Shown one piece after another: positions 39,801 through 52,942 of a stretch of 64,000 nt of DNA. The notes under the pieces are model-generated. The model made no database searches, was not told where the DNA came from, and saw only the letters and a list, made by a program, of their open reading frames with translations. The stretch spans positions 26,241,638 to 26,305,637 of the forward strand of contig OZ059900.1 of assembly GCA_964057225.1 (NCBI GenBank), given 5' to 3'. The stretch comes from Auanema rhodensis. Its lineage: Eukaryota; Nematoda; Chromadorea; Rhabditida; Rhabditidae. The translations under genes and the position numbers were made by a program. The stretch's first letter is position 1; every line of letters begins with the position of its first letter.

Positions 39801-42302
39801 GCTACATTTTATTTAACTCAGAATAAACAGTTTAGTAATATGAAATAGTTTTCGTATTCATATATCCATATTAATCATGTTTTGCGGCGGGCTAAACTTG
39901 CTATTTCGTTTGATTTCTATGAAAAATTAAATATTCTAAAATTTTTATTTTTGGTCCTAGAATAACGTGCTTTATTCTGTTCAACTCAGAATAAACAGTT
40001 TAGTAATATAAAATAGTTTTTGTTCTCATATATCTATAATAATCATGTTTTGCGGCGGGCTAAAGTTGCTATTACGTTCCATTTTTATGAAAAATTAAAT
40101 ATTCTGAATTTTTTATTTTTGGTCCTAGAATAACGTGCTTTATTCTGTTCAACTCGGAATAAACAGTTTAGTAATATGAAATAGTTTTCGTATTCATATA
40201 TCCATATTAATCATGTTTTGCGGCGGGCTAAAGTTGCTATTACGTTCCATTTTTATGAAAAATTAAATATTCTAATATTTTATTTTTAGTCCTAGAATAA
40301 CGTTCTTTATTCTGTTCAACTCGGAATAAACAGTTTAGTAATATAAAATAGTTTTTGTTTTCATATATCTATAATAATCATGTTTTGCGGCGGGCTAAAG
40401 TTGCTATTACGTTCCATTTTTATGAAAAATTAAATATTCTGAATTTTTTATTTTTGGTCCTAGAATAACGTGCTTTATTCTGTTCAACTCGGAATAAACA
40501 GTTTAGTAATATAAAATAGTTTTTGTTTTCATATATCTATAATAATCATGTTTTGCGGCGGGCTAAACTTGCTATTTCGTTTGATTTCTATGAAAAATTA
40601 AATATTCTAAAATTTTTATTTTTGGTCCTAGAATAACGTGCTTTACTCTGTTCAACTCAGAATAAACAGTTTAGTAATATAAAATAGTTTTTGTTCTCAT
40701 ATATCTATAATAATCATGTTTTGCGGCGGGCTAAAGTTGCTATTACGTTCCATTTTTATGAAAAATTAAATATTCTAATATTTTATTTTTAGTCCTAGAA
40801 TAACGTGCTACATTTTATTTAACTCAGAATAAACAGTTTAGTAATATGAAATAGTTTTCGTATTCATATATCCATATTAATCATGTTTTGCGGCGGGCTA
40901 AAGTTGCTATTACGTTCCATTTTTATGAAAAATTAAATATTCTAATATTTTATTTTTAGTCCTAGAATAACGTGCTACATTTTATTTAACTCAGAATAAA
41001 CAGTTTAGTAATATAAAATAGTTTTTGTTCTCATATATCTATAATAATCATGTTTTGCGGCGGGCTAAAGTTGCTATTACGTTCCATTTTTATGAAAAAT
41101 TAAATATTCTGAATTTTTTATTTTTGGTCCTAGAATAACGTGCTTTATTCTGTTCAACTCGGAATAAACAGTTTAGTAATATAAAATAGTTTTTGTTTTC
41201 ATATATCTATAATAATCATGTTTTGCGGCTTGCTAAAGTTGCTATTACGTTCCATTTTTATGAAAAATTAAATATTCTATTATTTTATTTTTAGTCGTAG
41301 AATAACGTGCTACATCTTATTTAACTCAGAATAAACAGTTTAGTAATATAAAATAGTTTTTGTTCTCATATATCTATAATAATCATGTTTTGCGGCGGGC
41401 TAAAGTTGCTATTACGTTCCATTTTTATGAAAAATTAAATATTCTATTATTTTATTTTTAGTCGTAGAATAACGTGCTACATCTTATTTAACTCAGAATA
41501 AACAGTTTAGTAATATGAAATAGTTTTCGTATTCATATATCCATATTAATCATGTTTTGCGGCGGGCTAAACTTGCTATTTCGTTTGATTTCTATGAAAA
41601 ATTTAAAATTTTAAAATTTTAATTTTTGGTCCTAGAATAACGTTCTTCATTCTGTTCAACTCGGAATAAACAGTTTAGTACTATAAAATACTATTTGTAT
41701 TCATATATCCATATTAATCATGTTTTGCGGCGGGCTAAAGTTGCTATTACGTTCCATTTTTATGAAAAATTAAATATTCTAATATTTTATTTTTAGTCCT
41801 AGAATAACGTGCTACATTTTATTTAACTCAGAATAAACAGTTTAGTAATATGAAATAGTTTTCGTATTCATATATCCATATTAATCATGTTTTGCGGCGG
41901 GCTAAACTTGCTATTACGTTCCATTTTTATGAAAAATTAAATATTCTAAAATTTTTATTTTTGGTCCTAGAATAACGTGCTTTATTCTGTTCAACTCGGA
42001 ATAAACAGTTTAGTAATATAAAAAAGTTTTCGTAAGCATATATCCATATTAATCATGTTTTGCGGCGGGCTAAAGTTGCTATTTCGTTTGATTTCTATGA
42101 AAAATTTAAAATTTTAAAATTTTAATTTTTGGTCCTAGAATAACGTTCTTTATTCTGTTCAACTCGGAATAAACAGTTTAGTAATATAAAAAAGTTTTCG
42201 TAAGCATATATCCATATTAATCATGTTTTGCGGCGGGCTAAAGTTGCTATTACGTTCCATTTTTATGAAAAATTAAATATTCTAAAATTTTCATTTTTGG
42301 TC

Positions 42303-45300
42303 CTAGAATAACGTTCTTTATTCTGTTCAACTCGGAATAAACAGTTTAGTAATATAAAAAAGTTTTCGTAAGCATATATCCATAATAATCATGTTTTGCG
42401 GCGGGCTAAAGTTGCTATTTCGTATGATTTTTATGAAAAATTTAAAATTTTAAAATTTTAATTTTTGGTCCTAGAATAACGTTCTTTATTCTGTTCAACT
42501 CGGAATAAACAGTTTAGTAATATAAAATACTATTTGTATTCATATATCCATATTAATCATGTTTTGCGGCGGGCTAAAGTTGCTATTACGTTCCATTTTT
42601 ATGAAAAATTAAATATTCTATTATTTTATTTTTAGTCGTAGAATAACGTGCTACATCTTATTTAACTCAGAATAAACAGGTTAGGAATATAAAAAAGTTT
42701 TCGTAAGCATATATCCATATTAATCATGTTTTGCGGCGGGCTAAAGTTGCTATTACGTTCCATTTTTATGAAAAATTAAATATTCTAAAATTTTCATTTT
42801 TGGTCCTAGAATAACGTGCTACATTTTATTTAACTCAGAATAAACAGTTTAGTAATATGAAATAGTTTTCGTATTCATATATCCATAATAATCATGTTTT
42901 GCGGCGGGCTAAAGTTGCTATTTCGTTTGATTTCTATGAAAAATTTAAAATTTTAAAATTTTAATTTTTGGTCCTAGAATAACGTTCTTTATTCTGTTCA
43001 ACTCGGAATAAACAGTTTAGTAATATAAAAAAGTTTTCGTAAGCATATATCCATATTAATCATGTTTTGCGGCGGGCTAAAGTTGCTATTACGTTCCATT
43101 TTTATGAAAAATTAAATATTCTAATATTTTATTTTCAGTCCTAGAATAACGTGCTACATCTTATTTAACTCAGAATAAACAGTTTAGTAATATAAAACAG
43201 TTTTTGTTTTCATATATCTATAATAATCATGTTTTGCGGCGGGCTAAAGTTGCTATTACGTTCCATTTTTATGAAAAATTAAATATTCTGAAATTTTTAT
43301 TTTTGGTCCTAGAATAACGTGCTTTATTTTGTTCAACTCGGAATAAACAGTTTAGTAATATAAAATACTATTTGTATTCATATATCCATATTAATCATGT
43401 TTTGCGGCGGGCTAAAGTTGCTATTACGTTCCATTTTTATGAAAAATTAAATATTCTAATATTTTATTTTTAGTCCTAGAATAACGTGCTACATCTTATT
43501 TAACTCAGAATAAACAGTTTAGTAATATGAAATAGTTTTCGTATTCATATATCCATATTAATCATGTTTTGCGGCGGGCTAAACTTGCTATTTCGTTTGA
43601 TTTCTATGAAAAATTAAATATTCTAATATTTTATTTTTATTCCTAGAATAACGTGCTACATCTTATTTAACTCAGAATAAACAGTTTAGTAATATGAAAT
43701 AGTTTTCGTATTCATATATCCATATTAATCATGTTTTGCGGCGGGCTAAACTTGCTATTTCGTTTGATTTCTATGAAAAATTAAATATTCTAATATTTTA
43801 TTTTTATTCCTAGAATAACGTGCTACATCTTATTTAACTCAGAATAAACAGTTTAGTAATATGAAATAGTTTTCGTATTCATATATCCATATTAATCATG
43901 TTTTGCGGCGGGCTAAACTTGCTATTTCGTTTGATTTCTATGAAAAATTAAATATTCTAATATTTTATTTTTATTCCTAGAATAACGTGCTTTATTCTGT
44001 TCAACTCGGAATAAACAGTTTAGTAATATAAAATACTATTTGTATTCATATATCCATATTAATCATGTTTTGCGGCGGGCTAAAGTTGCTATTACGTTCC
44101 ATTTTTATGAAAAATTAAATATTCTAATATTTTATTTTTAGTCCTAGAATAACGTGCTACATCTTATTTAACTCAGAATAAACAGTTTAGTAATATGAAA
44201 TAGTTTTCGTATTCATATATCCATATTAATCATGTTTTGCGGCGGGCTAAACTTGCTATTTCGTTTGATTTCTATGAAAATTTAAATATTCTAATATTTT
44301 ATTTTTATTCCTAGAAAAACGTGCTACATCTTATTTAACTCAGAATAAACAGTTTAGTAATATGAAATAGTTTTCGTATTCATATATCCATATTAATCAT
44401 GTTTTGCGGCGGGCTAAACTTGCTATTTCGTTTGATTTCTATGAAAAATTAAATATTCTAATATTTTATTTTTATTCCTAGAATAACGTGCTACATCTTA
44501 TTTAACTCAGAATAAACAGTTTAGTAATATGAAATAGTTTTCGTATTCATATATCCATATTAATCATGTTTTGCGGCGGGCTAAACTTGCTATTTCGTTT
44601 GATTTCTATGAAAAATTAAATATTCTAATATTTTATTTTTATTCCTAGAATAACGTGCTACATCTTATTTAACTCAGAATAAACAGTTTAGTAATATGAA
44701 ATAGTTTTTGTCTTCATATATCTATAATAATCATGTTTTGCGGCGGGCTAAAGTTGCTATTACGTTCCATTTTTATGAAAAATTAAATATTCTATTATTT
44801 TATTTTTAGTCGTAGAATAACGTGCTACATCTTATTTAACTCAGAATAAACAGGTTAGGAATATAAAAAAGTTTTCGTAAGCATATATCCATATTAATCA
44901 TGTTTTGCGGCGGGCTAAAGTTGCTATTACGTTCCATTTTTATGAAAAATTAAATATTCTATTATTTTATTTTTAGTCGTAGAATAACGTGCTACATCTT
45001 ATTTAACTCAGAATAAACAGGTTAGGAATATAAAAAAGTTTTCGTAAGCATATATCCATATTAATCATGTTTTGCGGCGGGCTAAAGTTGCTATTACGTT
45101 CCATTTTTATGAAAAATTAAATATTCTGAATTTTTTATTTTTGGTCCTAGAATAACGTGCTTTATTCTGTTCAACTCGGAATAAACAGTTTAGTAAGATA
45201 AAATACTATTTGTATTCATATATCCATATTAATCATGTTTTGCGGCGGGCTAAAGTTGCTATTACGTTCCATTTTTATGAAAAATTAAATATTCTAATAT

Positions 45301-48300
45301 TTTATTTTTAGTCCTAGAATAACGTGCTACATCTTATTTAACTCGGATTAAACAGTTTAGTAATATGAAATAGTTTTTGTTTTCATATATCTATAATAAT
45401 CATGTTTTGCGGCGGGCTAAAGTTGCTATTACGTTCCATTTTTATGAAAAATTAAATATTCGAAAAATTTTTTTTTGTCCTAGAATAACGTGCTTTGTTC
45501 TGTTCAACTCGGAATAAACAGTTTAGTAATATAAAAAAGTTTTCGTAAGCATATATCCATATTAATCATGTTTTGCGGCGGGCTAAAGTTGCTATTACGT
45601 TCAATTTTTATGAAAAATTAAATATTCTAATATTTTATTTTTAGTCCTAGAATAACGTGCTACATTTTATTTAACTCAGAATAAACAGTTTAGTAATATG
45701 AAATAGTTTTCGTATTCATATATCCATAATAATCATGTTTTGCGGCGGGCTAAAGTTGCTATTTCGTTTGATTTCTATGAAAAATTTAAAATTTTAAAAT
45801 TTTAATTTTTGGTCCTAGAATAACGTTCTTTATTCTGTTCAACTCGGAATAAACAGTTTAGTAATATAAAAAAGTTTTCGTAAGCATATATCCATATTAA
45901 TCATGTTTTGCGGCGGGCTAAAGTTGCTATTACGTTCCATTTTTATGAAAAATTAAATATTCTAATATTTTATTTTCAGTCCTAGAATAACGTGCTACAT
46001 CTTATTTAACTCAGAATAAACAGTTTAGTAATATAAAACAGTTTTTGTTTTCATATATCTATAATAATCATGTTTTGCGGCGGGCTAAAGTTGCTATTAC
46101 GTTCCATTTTTATGAAAAATTTAAAATTTTAAAATTTTAATTTTTGGTCCTAGAATAACGTTCTTTATTCTGTTCAACTCGGAATAAACAGTTTAGTAAT
46201 ATAAAAAAGTTTTCGTAAGCATATATCCATATTAATCATGTTTTGCGGCGGGCTAAAGTTGCTATTACGTTCCATTTTTATGAAAAATTAAATATTCTAA
46301 TATTTTATTTTCAGTCCTAGAATAACGTGCTACATCTTATTTAACTCAGAATAAACAGTTTAGTAATATAAAACAGTTTTTGTTTTCATATATCTATAAT
46401 AATCATGTTTTGCGGCGGGCTAAAGTTGCTATTACGTTCCATTTTTATGAAAAATTAAATATTCTGAAATTTTTATTTTTGGTCCTAGAATAACGTGCTT
46501 CACTCTGTTCAACTCGGAATAAACAGTTTAGTAATATAAAATACTATTTGTATTCATATATCCATATTAATCATGTTTTGCGGCGGGCTAAAGTTGCTAT
46601 TACGTTCCATTTTTATGAAAAATTAAATATTCTAATATTTTATTTTTAGTCCTAGAATAACGTGCTACATCTTATTTAACTCAGAATAAACAGTTTAGTA
46701 ATATGAAATAGTTTTCGTATTCATATATCCATATTAATCATGTTTTGCGGCGGGCTAAACTTGCTATTTCGTTTGATTTCTATGAAAAATTAAATATTCT
46801 AAAATTTTTATTTTTGGTCCTAGAATAACGTTCTTTATTCTGTTCAACTCGGAATAAACAGTTTAGTAATATAAAAAAGTTTTCGTAAGCATATATCCAT
46901 AATAATCATGTTTTGCGGCGGGCTAAAGTTGCTATTTCGTATGATTTCTATGAAAAATTTAAAATTTTAAAATTTTAATTTTTGGTCCTAGAATAACGTT
47001 CTTTATTCTGTTCAACTCGGAATAAACAGTTTAGTAATATAAAATACTATTTGTATTCATATATCCATATTAATCATGTTTTGCGGCGGGCTAAAGTTGC
47101 TATTACGTTCCATTTTTATGAAAAATTAAATATTCTATTATTTTATTTTTAGTCGTAGAATAACGTGCTACATCTTATTTAACTCAGAATAAACAGGTTA
47201 GGAATATAAAAAAGTTTTCGTAAGCATATATCCATATTAATCATGTTTTGCGGCGGGCTAAAGTTGCTATTACGTTCCATTTTTATGAAAAATTAAATAT
47301 TCTAAAATTTTCATTTTTGGTCCTAGAATAACGTGCTACATTTTATTTAACTCAGAATAAACAGTTTAGTAATATGAAATAGTTTTCGTATTCATATATC
47401 CATAATAATCATGTTTTGCGGCGGGCTAAAGTTGCTATTTCGTTTGATTTCTATGAAAAATTTAAAATTTTAAAATTTTAATTTTTGGTCCTAGAATAAC
47501 GTTCTTTATTCTGTTCAACTCGGAATAAACAGTTTAGTAATATAAAAAAGTTTTCGTAAGCATATATCCATATTAATCATGTTTTGCGGCGGGCTAAAGT
47601 TGCTATTACGTTCCATTTTTATGAAAAATTAAATATTCTAATATTTTATTTTCAGTCCTAGAATAACGTGCTACATCTTATTTAACTCAGAATAAACAGT
47701 TTAGTAATATAAAACAGTTTTTGTTTTCATATATCTATAATAATCATGTTTTGCGGCGGGCTAAAGTTGCTATTACGTTCCATTTTTATGAAAAATTAAA
47801 TATTCTGAAATTTTTATTTTTGGTCCTAGAATAACGTGCTTTATTTTGTTCAACTCGGAATAAACAGTTTAGTAATATAAAATACTATTTGTATTCATAT
47901 ATCCATATTAATCATGTTTTGCGGCGGGCTAAAGTTGCTATTACGTTCCATTTTTATGAAAAATTAAATATTCTAATATTTTATTTTTAGTCCTAGAATA
48001 ACGTGCTACATCTTATTTAACTCAGAATAAACAGTTTAGTAATATGAAATAGTTTTCGTATTCATATATCCATATTAATCATGTTTTGCGGCGGGCTAAA
48101 CTTGCTATTTCGTTTGATTTCTATGAAAAATTAAATATTCTAATATTTTATTTTTATTCCTAGAATAACGTGCTACATCTTATTTAACTCAGAATAAACA
48201 GTTTAGTAATATGAAATAGTTTTCGTATTCATATATCCATATTAATCATGTTTTGCGGCGGGCTAAACTTGCTATTTCGTTTGATTTCTATGAAAAATTA

Positions 48301-51170
48301 AATATTCTAATATTTTATTTTTATTCCTAGAATAACGTGCTACATCTTATTTAACTCAGAATAAACAGTTTAGTAATATGAAATAGTTTTCGTATTCATA
48401 TATCCATATTAATCATGTTTTGCGGCGGGCTAAACTTGCTATTTCGTTTGATTTCTATGAAAAATTAAATATTCTAATATTTTATTTTTATTCCTAGAAT
48501 AACGTGCTTTATTCTGTTCAACTCGGAATAAACAGTTTAGTAATATAAAATACTATTTGTATTCATATATCCATATTAATCATGTTTTGCGGCGGGCTAA
48601 AGTTGCTATTACGTTCCATTTTTATGAAAAATTAAATATTCTAATATTTTATTTTTAGTCCTAGAATAACGTGCTACATCTTATTTAACTCAGAATAAAC
48701 AGTTTAGTAATATGAAATAGTTTTCGTATTCATATATCCATATTAATCATGTTTTGCGGCGGGCTAAACTTGCTATTTCGTTTGATTTCTATGAAAATTT
48801 AAATATTCTAATATTTTATTTTTATTCCTAGAAAAACGTGCTACATCTTATTTAACTCAGAATAAACAGTTTAGTAATATGAAATAGTTTTCGTATTCAT
48901 ATATCCATATTAATCATGTTTTGCGGCGGGCTAAACTTGCTATTTCGTTTGATTTCTATGAAAAATTAAATATTCTAATATTTTATTTTTATTCCTAGAA
49001 TAACGTGCTACATCTTATTTAACTCAGAATAAACAGTTTAGTAATATGAAATAGTTTTCGTATTCATATATCCATATTAATCATGTTTTGCGGCGGGCTA
49101 AACTTGCTATTTCGTTTGATTTCTATGAAAAATTAAATATTCTAATATTTTATTTTTATTCCTAGAATAACGTGCTACATCTTATTTAACTCAGAATAAA
49201 CAGTTTAGTAATATGAAATAGTTTTTGTCTTCATATATCTATAATAATCATGTTTTGCGGCGGGCTAAAGTTGCTATTACGTTCCATTTTTATGAAAAAT
49301 TAAATATTCTATTATTTTATTTTTAGTCGTAGAATAACGTGCTACATCTTATTTAACTCAGAATAAACAGGTTAGGAATATAAAAAAGTTTTCGTAAGCA
49401 TATATCCATATTAATCATGTTTTGCGGCGGGCTAAAGTTGCTATTACGTTCCATTTTTATGAAAAATTAAATATTCTGAATTTTTTATTTTTGGTCCTAG
49501 AATAACGTGCTTTATTCTGTTCAACTCGGAATAAACAGTTTAGTAAGATAAAATACTATTTGTATTCATATATCCATATTAATCATGTTTTGCGGCGGGC
49601 TAAAGTTGCTATTACGTTCCATTTTTATGAAAAATTAAATATTCTAATATTTTATTTTTAGTCCTAGAATAACGTGCTACATCTTATTTAACTCGGATTA
49701 AACAGTTTAGTAATATGAAATAGTTTTTGTTTTCATATATCTATAATAATCATGTTTTGCGGCGGGCTAAAGTTGCTATTACGTTCCATTTTTATGAAAA
49801 ATTAAATATTCGAAAAATTTTTTTTTGTCCTAGAATAACGTGCTTTGTTCTGTTCAACTCGGAATAAACAGTTTAGTAATATAAAAAAGTTTTCGTAAGC
49901 ATATATCCATATTAATCATGTTTTGCGGCGGGCTAAAGTTGCTATTACGTTCAATTTTTATGAAAAATTAAATATTCTAATATTTTATTTTTAGTCCTAG
50001 AATAACGTGCTACATTTTATTTAACTCAGAATAAACAGTTTAGTAATATGAAATAGTTTTCGTATTCATATATCCATAATAATCATGTTTTGCGGCGGGC
50101 TAAAGTTGCTATTTCGTTTGATTTCTATGAAAAATTTAAAATTTTAAAATTTTAATTTTTGGTCCTAGAATAACGTTCTTTATTCTGTTCAACTCGGAAT
50201 AAACAGTTTAGTAATATAAAAAAGTTTTCGTAAGCATATATCCATATTAATCATGTTTTGCGGCGGGCTAAAGTTGCTATTACGTTCCATTTTTATGAAA
50301 AATTAAATATTCTAATATTTTATTTTCAGTCCTAGAATAACGTGCTACATCTTATTTAACTCAGAATAAACAGTTTAGTAATATAAAACAGTTTTTGTTT
50401 TCATATATCTATAATAATCATGTTTTGCGGCGGGCTAAAGTTGCTATTACGTTCCATTTTTATGAAAAATTTAAAATTTTAAAATTTTAATTTTTGGTCC
50501 TAGAATAACGTTCTTTATTCTGTTCAACTCGGAATAAACAGTTTAGTAATATAAAAAAGTTTTCGTAAGCATATATCCATATTAATCATGTTTTGCGGCG
50601 GGCTAAAGTTGCTATTACGTTCCATTTTTATGAAAAATTAAATATTCTAATATTTTATTTTCAGTCCTAGAATAACGTGCTACATCTTATTTAACTCAGA
50701 ATAAACAGTTTAGTAATATAAAACAGTTTTTGTTTTCATATATCTATAATAATCATGTTTTGCGGCGGGCTAAAGTTGCTATTACGTTCCATTTTTATGA
50801 AAAATTAAATATTCTGAAGTTTTTATTTTTGGTCCTAGAATAACGTGCTTTATTCTGTTCAACTCGGAATAAACAGTTTAGTAATATAAAATACTATTTG
50901 TATTCATATATCCATATTAATCATGTTTTGCGGCGGGCTAAAGTTGCTATTACGTTCCATTTTTATGAAAAATTAAATATTCTAATATTTTATTTTTAGT
51001 CCTAGAATAACGTGCTACATCTTATTTAACTCAGAATAAACAGTTTAGTAATATGAAATAGTTTTCGTATTCATATATCCATATTAATCATGTTTTGCGG
51101 CGGGCTAAACTTGCTATTTCGTTTGATTTCTATGAAAAATTAAATATTCTAAAATTTTTATTTTTGGTCC
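42303..51170. repeat. ~4.4-4.5 kb tandem duplication in satellite B
   Basis: Copy 1 is about 42303-46821 and copy 2 about 46822-51170. The rare form acaggttaggaatat lies at 42675, 44849 and 45017 in copy 1 and at 47194 and 49368 in copy 2. The offset is 4519 bp up to 44.8 kb and about 4350 bp afterwards (for example cgaaaaattttttttt at 45461 and 49811), so the copies differ by exactly one monomer. Apart from that they are almost identical, including chance substitutions such as cgtatgattt and a short homogeneous run of the attcctag monomer. Confidence 0.9.
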
Positions 51171-51350
51171 TAGAATAACGTGCTTTATTCTGTTCAACTC
51201 GGAATAAACAGTTTAGAAATATAAAATACTATTTGTATTCATATATCCATATTAATCATGTTTTGCGGCGGGCTAAACTTGCTATTTCGTTTGATTTCTA
51301 TGAAAAATTGAATATTCTACAATTTTTATTTTTGGCCCTAAAATAACGTG

Positions 51351-51376
51351 GCCAAAATTTCGCAATATATGTACTT

Positions 51377-51379
<3 letters not shown>
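51351..51379. repeat. Half of a GGCGCC MITE-like repeat at the satellite B edge
   Basis: The stretch gccaaaatttcgcaatatat followed by gtacttattg matches the inner half of the MITE arms seen complete at 53960-54005. Its mirror half (caataagtatatacattgc onward) lies at about 52880, on the far side of the mariner. This suggests that one palindromic element was split by later insertions and microsatellite growth. Confidence 0.6.

Positions 51380-51438
<59 letters not shown>
51380..51438. repeat. (TA)n microsatellite
   Basis: About 30 uninterrupted TA dinucleotides. The same type of tract recurs in the hairpin arms, around the mariner (its TA target) and at about 53688-53730. Confidence 0.95.
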
Positions 51439-51441
<3 letters not shown>

Positions 51442-51574
51442 CTTATAGAGCGATATAAACTATATATATATTTTTCAAAAATCTATAGACATGTTTTTTT
51501 TTGGCTCCATAAAAAAACATGTTTATAGATTTTAAAAATATATATATATATAGTTTATATCGCTCTAGAAGTAA
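51438..51574. repeat. Near-perfect 137 bp hairpin element
   Basis: The left arm (51438-51502) and right arm (51511-51574) are reverse complements apart from small differences: attacttatagagcgatat and cgctctagaagtaat mark the tips, and acatgttttttttt and aaaaaaacatg the loop side, around a short ggctccat loop. The transcript would fold into one long stem. It lies between TA tracts, as expected of a TA-targeting MITE. A single arm with the same loop side recurs at 53663-53764. The sequence does not show which transposase mobilises it. Confidence 0.85.
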
Positions 51575-51584
51575 TATATATATA

Positions 51585-52859
51585 TTAGGTTGGAAAGAAT
51601 GTTCTTGCGCATATAACAAAAAAAATTCAAATTTATTTTTTTTCAAATTACAATCACAAATTAATTAAAAGTATTCACCGTTAGCTTCAATACATTGTTC
51701 CCAACGATTGAGCAGAGAATAAATACCTTTTTTATAAAAGTCAGGTTTTTTAGTGTTTATGAAGTCACAAAACATTTTTTTGACCTCATCAACATTTTTA
51801 AATACCATACCTTCAATATAACTTGATAAATGTTTAAATAAATGGAAATCGGCAGGGGACAAATCGGGTGAATAAGGAGGGTGGGGTAAACATTCATAAC
51901 CTAAATCAAAAAATTTTTTCATCGTCGGTCTTGAGACATGGGGTCTTGCATTATCCTGTAGTATGATGGCCCGTCTCCTATTGATCAGTCTTGGCTTCAA
52001 ACTCAATAATTTTTGGTGCATTTCATCAATTTCTTGGCAGTACGATTCCGTATTGATTGTATCATTAGGCTGTAGAAACTTATAATGAATGATTTCTGTT
52101 GAACACCACCAAACAGTTAACATAAATTTCGAATATGTCAAAGCTAGTTTGGAAAAGTGTTTAGGAGTTTCATTTTTGTCCATCCAGTGAGCTGATCTTT
52201 TCTTATTGTTGTAAAGGACCCATTTCTCGTCACAAGTAATGATATTGTCGAGAAATGGATCATTCATGTTTCTCAGCCTGAATCCTAAGCATGCCATGTA
52301 TCGAACATTCTTCTGCGCTTCCGAAAGTTCATGGGGCACCCATTTATCCAATTTTTTCACTTTTCCGAGTTTTTTCAAATAAGTTAATACAGTTGTATGA
52401 CTCACTGAAAGTTCGTCGGCAAGGTTTCTTGAGCTGATACTCTTATCCTTTTCCAAAAATTCATCTAATGCTGAATCATCCAACGTCGTAGTTCTTCCTT
52501 TTTCGGCTTGATCTTCTATGTTCTCGTCACCGTTACGGAATTTCTTGAACCAAAATTGAACAGTCCTTAAGTTGGTTGTTCCAATTCCAGAAGCACTGTT
52601 GATGTTGTTGCTTGCTTCAGAAGTTGTGTGCCCTAACTTAACTTCGTACAAAAAAAAGGGTTCTCAATTGGGATTTTTGCATCATTGATCTATAATCTTT
52701 AAATTAGTAATTATATTGTCATTTCATGAAAATAAGTGAAAAACTATCTGCTTTATCATATAAAACTTATATATTTAATATTTTTGTATTTAGCGCCCAG
52801 ATAATTCAAATTGTTCAGATGAGTTTGAAAAATGCGCAAGAACATTCTTTCCAACCTAA
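51585..52859 (-). mobile_element. mariner element (Tc1/mariner superfamily, DD34D), 1275 bp
   Basis: The two ends are inverted repeats of about 27 bp: ttaggttggaaagaatgttc at 51585 and its complement ending ccaacctaa at 52859, each flanked by a TA target duplication (51583-51584 and 52860-52861). The length fits a full mariner (about 1.3 kb) and the transposase fills the inside on the minus strand. Ends, target site and coding region are all present, so the insertion looks young. Only a probable one-base frameshift near the transposase start spoils it. It sits in a TA tract next to the hairpin element. Confidence 0.95.
51665..52685 (-). pseudogene. mariner transposase, nearly complete, probable N-terminal frameshift
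   Basis: A DDD transposase that would cut and paste the surrounding 1275 bp element. The open frame from 52651 to the stop at 51665 covers 328 codons, against about 345 in the family. An N-terminal helix-turn-helix region (residues 1-110, with the mariner linker WVPHEL at 104-109) is followed by the catalytic domain with D141 (TCDEKW), D233 (LQDNARPH) and D268 (SPADFHLF), giving the DD34D spacing. The C-terminus (IEANGEYF) is intact. The 328-codon frame opens with TTG, not ATG. Just upstream two ATGs (52685, 52682) start a frame encoding MQKSQLRTL, the usual mariner N-terminus, which is out of phase by one base at a run of eight T (52650-52657 on +). Seven would restore the phase, so this is either a disabling insertion or an assembly error. 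The conserved WWD reads WWC. Confidence 0.93.
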
Positions 52860-52870
52860 TATATATATAT

Positions 52871-52942
52871 GTATATACAATAAGTATATACATTGCAAAA
52901 TCTTGGCGCCACCATTTTAATAAGAGGGGTAGAGAGTGTTGT
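52871..52942. repeat. GGCGCC MITE-like arm
   Basis: This has the arm sequence caataagtatatacattgc, then aatcttggcgccaccatttt and aataagaggggtagagagtg. It matches the arms at 55545-55615 almost base for base. It ends where transposase-coding sequence begins, so the maT fragment is fused to it without a TIR. It is the mirror half of the fragment at 51351. Confidence 0.75.

Larger units (their letters stand above)
28245..51350. repeat. Satellite B: tandem array of a ~168 bp unit
   Basis: A 167-169 bp unit repeats about 137 times; the landmark tgttttgcggcgggctaaa recurs, for example at 28465, 28633, 28801, 28968 and 29136. Monomers are mosaics of interchangeable modules: gttgctattacgttccat versus cttgctatttcgtttgat, and three AT-rich spacers ending in ggtc, agtc or attc. 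One monomer near 28440 is shortened to 144 bp. It shares no visible sequence with satellite A. The last monomer, before 51350, is more diverged, as is usual at array edges. No coding potential is seen on either strand. Confidence 0.98.
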
